8,250 nt of DNA. Origin: Alphaproteobacteria bacterium. Its GTDB lineage: Bacteria; Pseudomonadota; Alphaproteobacteria; Rickettsiales; JAFLCR01. The notes beneath the pieces were generated by a model. It ran no database searches and was not told where the DNA came from. It saw only the letters and a list, made by a program, of their open reading frames with translations. The stretch lies in contig JAFLCR010000101.1 in NCBI GenBank assembly GCA_017302755.1, forward strand, positions 1-8,250, given 5' to 3'. Every line of letters starts with the position of its first letter. Positions within the stretch are counted from its first letter, which is position 1. A program made the position numbers and the translations under genes. This document shows positions 6,910 to 8,250 of this stretch, piece after piece.

Positions 6910-7953
6910 ATGCATAGGCCGGATACGCTGGTGAAAGCGCTTAAAGCACTGCCCGAAAAGGCTTTGCTGGGCGTTCTTGACCGGGTTTTTGCGGAGAGCA
7001 GCCCGGAATTTCTGAAGGCCGCGATCACCCACGCCGCCCAGGCGCTGAAGGGCCAGGGCGCGCTCACCATGTTCGGCCTGCGGGCGCGGGATGAGGTCAG
7101 TGACAGCCCCGCGAAGCCGGTGGACGTCCACCTCTACGGCAAGGTGGCGGCGATGGGGTCGGCGGTGCTGACCTGCGAGGTTGAGGGGGAAACCTACGTC
7201 ATGCTCAACACGCGCCCTACTCCTCCGGAGGCGTATGCCGCCATTGCGGGCTTCGTCTATATCGAGCATGAATACATCGTGCCCGGCATGTACATGCAGC
7301 CGCCGGCGCCCATGCAGGGCAACCTGGACGGCGATATCTTCCACCGTTCGCTGCGGGAAACGGCCGTTAAAGCGGCGGAAGCCAAAAGCGGCATCGCCGT
7401 GCCCGAAAACGCGCTGATCGTTTCGGTTCAGACGCATAGCGAATATGGCCACCCGCAGCCGAATATTCCGGGTGTTCGGGAAAGCTTCCTGATTCATCTC
7501 GGCACGCTGGACGCCCTGCCGGTGCTCGAGCCCACGAAAGAAGGCGCGGTCAAAACCGCGGAGTGGGTGAACGTGCGCAGCATCGAGCGCCAGGAAGGCG
7601 GATATTATAAGACGGAAACCAGAGTTTGCGAAATCTCCAGCATGGAAGTGACGACGCTCGCCCTGCGCCATCTGCGCGACCTGCAGATCGCGGCGGCGGC
7701 GCAGACGCCGGGCTACACTGCCGAGGCGCTTGAAGCGCAGCTCAGCCGGGTCGCCGCCGCGTCGGGCGGGTTGGAGGCGGTGATCGGACCGAAGCCGGAG
7801 GATGCGCTCGGCAACCGCGCAGCGGAATACCAGGCGGCGCTGGTGCAACGCGCCGAAGGCATCGCCCAGGTGATGCAGCTGGTGGGCGACCTGGCGCCGG
7901 CGGCAGCCAGGCTTCTGGCAGGCGGTTCCTCGGAACAAAGGATTGCCCTATGA
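6910..7953 (+). CDS. Nudix-fold-like protein with degenerate Nudix box, function unknown
   Basis: A 347-aa soluble protein; I do not recognise an exact family. A helical N-terminus (~1-55) is followed by a region (~70-228) with the strand pattern of a Nudix domain: YGKVAAMGSAVLTCEVEGETYVMLN, then the helix TAVKAAEAKSGI (151-162), then ALIVSVQTHSEYG, then ESFLIHLGTL and finally KTAEWVNVRSIE. The helix lines up with AAvREl-EEtGi of the Nudix box, but the Arg is Lys154 and the metal-binding Glu positions are Ala155, Ala158 and Lys159. Classical Nudix hydrolysis is therefore unlikely, and a binding or structural role is more plausible. A helical, Ala-rich C-terminus (~245-345) follows. AAGGA (6896-6900) lies 9 nt before the ATG, supporting this start. 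The stop overlaps the next small gene by ATGA. The Nudix assignment rests on pattern only. Confidence 0.6.
   Translation: MHRPDTLVKALKALPEKALLGVLDRVFAESSPEFLKAAITHAAQALKGQGALTMFGLRARDEVSDSPAKPVDVHLYGKVAAMGSAVLTCEVEGETYVMLNTRPTPPEAYAAIAGFVYIEHEYIVPGMYMQPPAPMQGNLDGDIFHRSLRETAVKAAEAKSGIAVPENALIVSVQTHSEYGHPQPNIPGVRESFLIHLGTLDALPVLEPTKEGAVKTAEWVNVRSIERQEGGYYKTETRVCEISSMEVTTLALRHLRDLQIAAAAQTPGYTAEALEAQLSRVAAASGGLEAVIGPKPEDALGNRAAEYQAALVQRAEGIAQVMQLVGDLAPAAARLLAGGSSEQRIAL
7937..7942 (+). promoter_or_regulatory. Shine-Dalgarno site for the 49-aa gene
   Basis: AAAGGA lies inside the end of the Nudix-like gene, 7 nt before the ATG at 7950. It is a well-spaced ribosome-binding site, and it is the main evidence that the very short downstream frame is translated. 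Confidence 0.65.
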
Positions 7954-8099
7954 CCGACGAGGAAGAAGCCATCGCCTTGTTGCGCGAAGCCGGCCCCGAG
8001 GAGATCGGCGGGCTGATCGCCGAGCTGATGGCAACGCGGCCGGAACTGGGCCGGAAGGTGCTGGCCTTGCTCAAGGCCCACGCCGAAAAAGAGGAGTAG
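7950..8099 (+). CDS. Small acidic helical protein (49 aa), function unknown
   Basis: A short frame starting at ATG 7950 and ending at TAG 8097-8099, beginning MTDEEEAIALLREAGPEEIG and ending HAEKEE. It overlaps the stop of the Nudix-like gene by 4 nt (ATGA) and has a good AAAGGA site 7 nt upstream, so coupled translation is likely. The protein is rich in Glu, Leu and Ala and should form two or three amphipathic helices (roughly 3-14, 16-28 and 31-46). It has no Cys, membrane segment or signal peptide. A helical partner or regulatory subunit for the upstream protein is a reasonable inference from the coupling, but nothing in the sequence names a function. Confidence 0.62.
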   Translation: MTDEEEAIALLREAGPEEIGGLIAELMATRPELGRKVLALLKAHAEKEE

Positions 8100-8104
8100 C
8101 TTTC

Positions 8105-8133
8105 TTGACCCTGTACCCCAGGTAGCGTACACC
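8105..8133 (+). promoter_or_regulatory. Possible sigma-70-type promoter upstream of hisZ
   Basis: TTGACC (8105-8110) matches the -35 consensus in five of six bases. Seventeen bases later TACACC (8128-8133) is a weak -10. Transcription would begin near 8140, giving a 5' leader of about 18 nt before the hisZ ATG. The 58-nt gap holds no visible terminator for the preceding pair, so read-through into hisZ is also possible. Confidence 0.35.
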
Positions 8134-8157
8134 CAGACTGTCTGATTTCTTACCCCT

Positions 8158-8250
8158 ATGACCCACCCTTCCTTCTCCCGCGCCCTGCTTCCCCAGGGAC
8201 TGTACGACCTGCTGCCGCCGGAAGCCGAATTCGCCGCCGGGCTGGAGGCC
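8158..8250 (+). CDS. hisZ: ATP phosphoribosyltransferase regulatory subunit, N-terminal part (runs off window)
   Basis: Thirty-one codons are visible from ATG 8158 to the window edge. The sequence ALLPQGLYDLLPPEAEFAAGLEA matches the N-terminal pattern of HisZ (LLP-G-rDLLPPeA, then a helix), the catalytically inactive HisRS-like subunit. HisZ pairs with short-form HisG to make and regulate ATP phosphoribosyltransferase, the first step of histidine biosynthesis. An in-frame TGA at 8143-8145 excludes an upstream start, and no clear Shine-Dalgarno site precedes the ATG. A histidyl-tRNA synthetase (hisS) has a similar fold and N-terminus, but the LLPPEA form and the lack of the usual GT-D--P motif favour HisZ. 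The call rests on a short fragment. Confidence 0.75.
   Translation, partial: MTHPSFSRALLPQGLYDLLPPEAEFAAGLEA

Noticed and set aside
6838..7938. 366-codon minus-strand frame opposite the Nudix-like gene
   Set aside because: The plus-strand frame has a Shine-Dalgarno site, a coupled downstream gene and a fold-like strand pattern. The antisense product is Arg/His-rich without domains and would fill the divergent promoter region.

Overview
The window is GC-rich, tightly packed chromosomal DNA. The gene families (a PssA-type phosphatidylserine synthase, an RND pump pair, a stand-alone SemiSWEET and HisZ) suggest a free-living or environmental alphaproteobacterium. That placement is inferred from gene content and style; the genus cannot be read from the sequence. 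There are no rRNA, tRNA, CRISPR or transposase genes.

Layout: (1) 1-341 (+) is the C-terminal end of CDP-diacylglycerol-serine O-phosphatidyltransferase. (2) 333-6819 (-) is a four-gene operon-like block, in transcription order: RND periplasmic adaptor (6819-5656), RND inner-membrane permease (5526-2374), a large multi-spanning GT-C/STT3-like membrane protein (2377-581), and a SemiSWEET sugar transporter (581-333). The last three genes are joined by 4-nt (ATGA) and 1-nt (TGATG) start/stop overlaps, which suggests translational coupling. The adaptor and permease genes are instead separated by 129 nt, mostly filled by a ~103-bp compound palindrome made of two inverted hairpins. (3) 6820-6909 is a short AT-richer divergent intergenic region. 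(4) 6910-8099 (+) is a two-gene unit: a 347-aa protein with a Nudix-like fold but a degenerate Nudix box, coupled by an ATGA overlap to a 49-aa acidic helical protein. (5) 8158-8250 (+) is the beginning of hisZ, the regulatory subunit of ATP phosphoribosyltransferase (histidine biosynthesis), with a possible promoter just upstream.

Working model: the adaptor and permease form the inner-membrane part of a tripartite exporter; no outer-membrane TolC-like gene is in view. The tight coupling of a predicted lipid-linked-sugar glycosyltransferase and a small sugar facilitator to the pump is the most interesting functional association. It could be an envelope-glycan or glycolipid assembly/export unit, but the sequence alone does not prove this. 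The two-gene Nudix-like unit has no function I can name. The best non-coding signal is the compound palindrome that ends 4 nt before the pump start codon and appears to occupy its ribosome-binding region.
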